A stretch of DNA of 64,000 nucleotides from Spinellus fusiger (lineage: Eukaryota; Mucoromycota; Mucoromycetes; Mucorales; Phycomycetaceae): the NCBI GenBank assembly GCA_025094145.1, contig JALLLS010000007.1, forward strand, positions 372,001 through 436,000. The letters run 5' to 3'. Position 1 is the stretch's first letter, and each line of letters opens with the position of its first letter. A program made the translations under genes and the position numbers. This document shows positions 62,166 through 64,000 of the stretch, in pieces. The notes below the pieces were generated by a model. That model searched no databases and was not told where the DNA came from. It saw only the letters and a program-made list of their open reading frames with translations.

Positions 62166-62681
62166 ACAAGTAGAATTAACAAGACTGAACAAAGATAATT
62201 TTTATTGAGTGAAGTGTGGCTCCTTATTTATACTTTTTGTGTGTGCTTATTCATCAATGGCTTTTTACCTTGTGGGAGTCTATTATTAGTCCATCTTATG
62301 ACTTAATCATAGATACAACCTTATGGTTGGTGTAGGTGTTCTACCTAATATTAGATTACATAGATGGAGCCTTATGGTTGGTTCATTGAATAAGCACACC
62401 ATTATAGAGCCATCAATTATGTGTCCACTTTAATTGCCTTTGATAGGTCTTATTTTATCCACTAAGAATTTATAGATGAAGGCAACTCTTATTAAGTGTC
62501 CAATAGTATATTGAGCTTAGAAGGTTCATTTGTAGTTACAACCAATCAGTGAGATGATACAAAGCTCTACTATAGTACTTGTGTGCACTCAAGCTTTCAT
62601 AGAGTATTCTGAATTTCACAGTACACTACTCATGTTGATCAATTCATAGAGAATCTTTGGATTGAGGTTGGAACACAACAC
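62166..62681 (-). mobile_element. 5'-truncated LINE copy
   Basis: About 515 bp nearly matching 57050-57612: the LINE tail plus the last codons of ORF2. It ends abruptly within the coding part, as expected of incomplete reverse transcription. Confidence 0.85.
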
Positions 62682-63006
62682 ATAGTAATAGTATATAGAT
62701 GAATTTGTTGCTCAAATCAATAGACTTTCTGGAACATATAATGTATTTAAAACTTAGATTGGTTTTAATACAGTTTAATTAAAGATATATTATTATCTTT
62801 AATCAATTTATTACAGATAGCAAAACAAACATTATCAGGATAGATTAGATATTATCTTAAAATTACTATTAAAATATTCAATTGCAATGAAATACATAAG
62901 ATCAGAAAGATAATTTAGAATTACAGAATGATTTAATAAACATAGAGTAATTAAAAAGTGTAAAAGAGAATATTTACAACAGAAAATAATCTAAGTTTTA
63001 TATTAT
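62682..63006. other. AT-rich spacer
   Basis: Nothing recognisable. Confidence 0.45.
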
Positions 63007-63260
63007 TGTTGAAAATAGGGAGACCTGGTCACCTATTTCAGAACATATTATAGTGTTTCCATATATGTAGAATGTAGAATAGCATAAATAGTGAGAGCAG
63101 ATATACCCTTTGCATCTTTGAGAAATATATTCTTTTAAAACCAAATAGCACACCATTTGCTCAAGGATTCTTAACATTATTACATCTTATATATTAAAAA
63201 ACAAGAAGTCAACAGTTAACAAATATTAAAAACAGTCACGAGTGATATTTAAATCTTTTT
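63007..63260 (+). repeat. Solo LTR (plus orientation)
   Basis: Starts TGTTGAAAATAGGGAGACC, with the shared GTAGAATAGCATAAATAG and CATCTTTGAGAAATATA blocks. The right edge is uncertain. Confidence 0.65.
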
Positions 63261-63479
63261 GGAATTCCAAAGCTTACAGATACCAGGAAGAGAAGATAAA
63301 TATATTGCAAATGTTATTTAAAAAGAACTACTTTAGTTTCCAGTCGATATATTTATTATTGTTATTATTGTTATTAGTGTGTTTAATCTATAATAAATAT
63401 AAACTCTTTAACATACTGTTTATACAAACTGTAAAAAGTTTAACTCTGATAAGCATTGGTTTGAGTTATGAGTGTTAGG

Positions 63480-63756
63480 TGCTAGCAATCACAGTCTATT
63501 ACAAAGGGTCAGGTGCCCAGTAGTTCTTATTAAAAACAGATACACAGATGTTTAGATCTGTAAATATTTCATTAGATTTATTATATTGTTAAGAATCAGA
63601 GGCAAAAGGGGTGCTTGGTAAAATAAAGGTATATTTTTCAAAGATGCAAAGTGTGCATCTGCTCTTACCATTTATGCTATTCTACATTTTTACATATATA
63701 GAATTACTACAATAAGTTCTCCCAAAATAGGTGACCAGGTCTACCCATTTCCAACA
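63480..63756 (-). repeat. 3' LTR of a retroelement
   Basis: Reverse-strand LTR starting TGTTGGAAATGGGTAGACC, 21 bp after the stop of the reading frame at 63778. It belongs to the same family as 19377 and 63007. The left edge is approximate. Confidence 0.6.
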
Positions 63757-63777
63757 TACTTTAGGGCTCATGCATGG

Positions 63778-64000
63778 TTAATTATCATCTATGTATTCTT
63801 TCTCTTCTTGCAGTTGCATTCTTGTGTAGGGCCTAAGGTTTGGGCTCACAACACAGTCATTGTCTTCTGATGATATATCATTTTGCTCCCTCCAATCTTT
63901 CCACCTTAATGTGGCCTTTCTTTTCCTGCCATACCTGCTGGTGCCCAAGTTATGATCTTGGGGAGGGTGTGTCTCTACTTCTGGATCATTCCTTGGCACT
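63778..64000 (-). pseudogene. C-terminal end of an LTR-retroelement protein (runs off the window)
   Basis: Partial frame ending TAA at 63778: PRNDPEVETHPPQDHNLGTS, YGRKRKATLRWKDWREQND, then acidic stretch and RMQLQEEKEYIDDN. The position directly before an LTR is typical of the end of pol (or env-like tail) of a Ty3/Ty1-type element. No chromodomain or RT signature is in view, so the type stays open. Confidence 0.5.

Overview
The window looks like nuclear DNA of a filamentous early-diverging fungus, most likely Mucoromycota (Mucorales-like). The support is short GT-AG introns (mostly 44-110 nt), divergent intron-less core-histone pairs, a very large Ser/Thr-kinase-like hybrid histidine kinase, a chitin-synthase-like protein, the chitin precursor enzyme GNA1, and a transposon load of Tc1/mariner, LINE and LTR elements in AT-rich DNA. 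The species cannot be fixed from sequence alone.

Region 1 (1-17.8 kb) is gene dense. It has the 3' half of TYW1 (+), a TMEM164-family gene (-), then a mirror-symmetric histone cluster: H2B(-)/H2A(+), an unknown low-complexity protein (-), H4(-)/H3(+), H2A(-)/H2B(+). After it come RPS16, a Ca3427-like periplasmic-binding-fold protein, GNA1 (-), a possible small zinc-ribbon-like gene (-), a YciI-domain protein and a 5' fragment of NIC96/NUP93.

Region 2 (17.8-30.7 kb) is AT-rich and built of repeats: a dead Tc1 element with clear TIRs, a solo LTR, a 251-bp inverted repeat pair enclosing a decayed multi-exon gene, and a Tc1 element interrupted by a second Tc1 element, the pair sitting in what looks like a host exon.

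Region 3 (30.7-49.9 kb) holds four large genes: an 18-exon group X-type hybrid histidine kinase (2373 aa), a divergent class IV-like chitin synthase (about 1436 aa), a protein with nine Myb/SANT repeats (-) and a 16-exon patatin/TGL-type lipase. Three of the four lack residues normally needed for catalysis in a signature domain: the kinase-like domain lacks HRD and DFG Asp, the chitin synthase lacks QRRRW, and the lipase has Ala at the GXSXG serine.

Region 4 (49.9-64 kb) is a transposon graveyard: several Tc1 copies, a LINE with decayed ORF1 and endonuclease/RT ORF2, a 5'-truncated LINE copy, a 238-bp repeat inserted in LINE ORF1 and in a Tc1 copy, solo LTRs, and the end of an LTR retroelement running off the edge.

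Functional links are modest. Histones and RPS16 are growth genes. GNA1 makes GlcNAc-6-P on the way to UDP-GlcNAc, the substrate of chitin synthases, and the window carries both a GNA1 and a chitin-synthase-like gene, but they are about 25 kb apart with no sign of joint control. Exon coordinates below were worked out by hand from splice signals, reading-frame continuity and family conservation.
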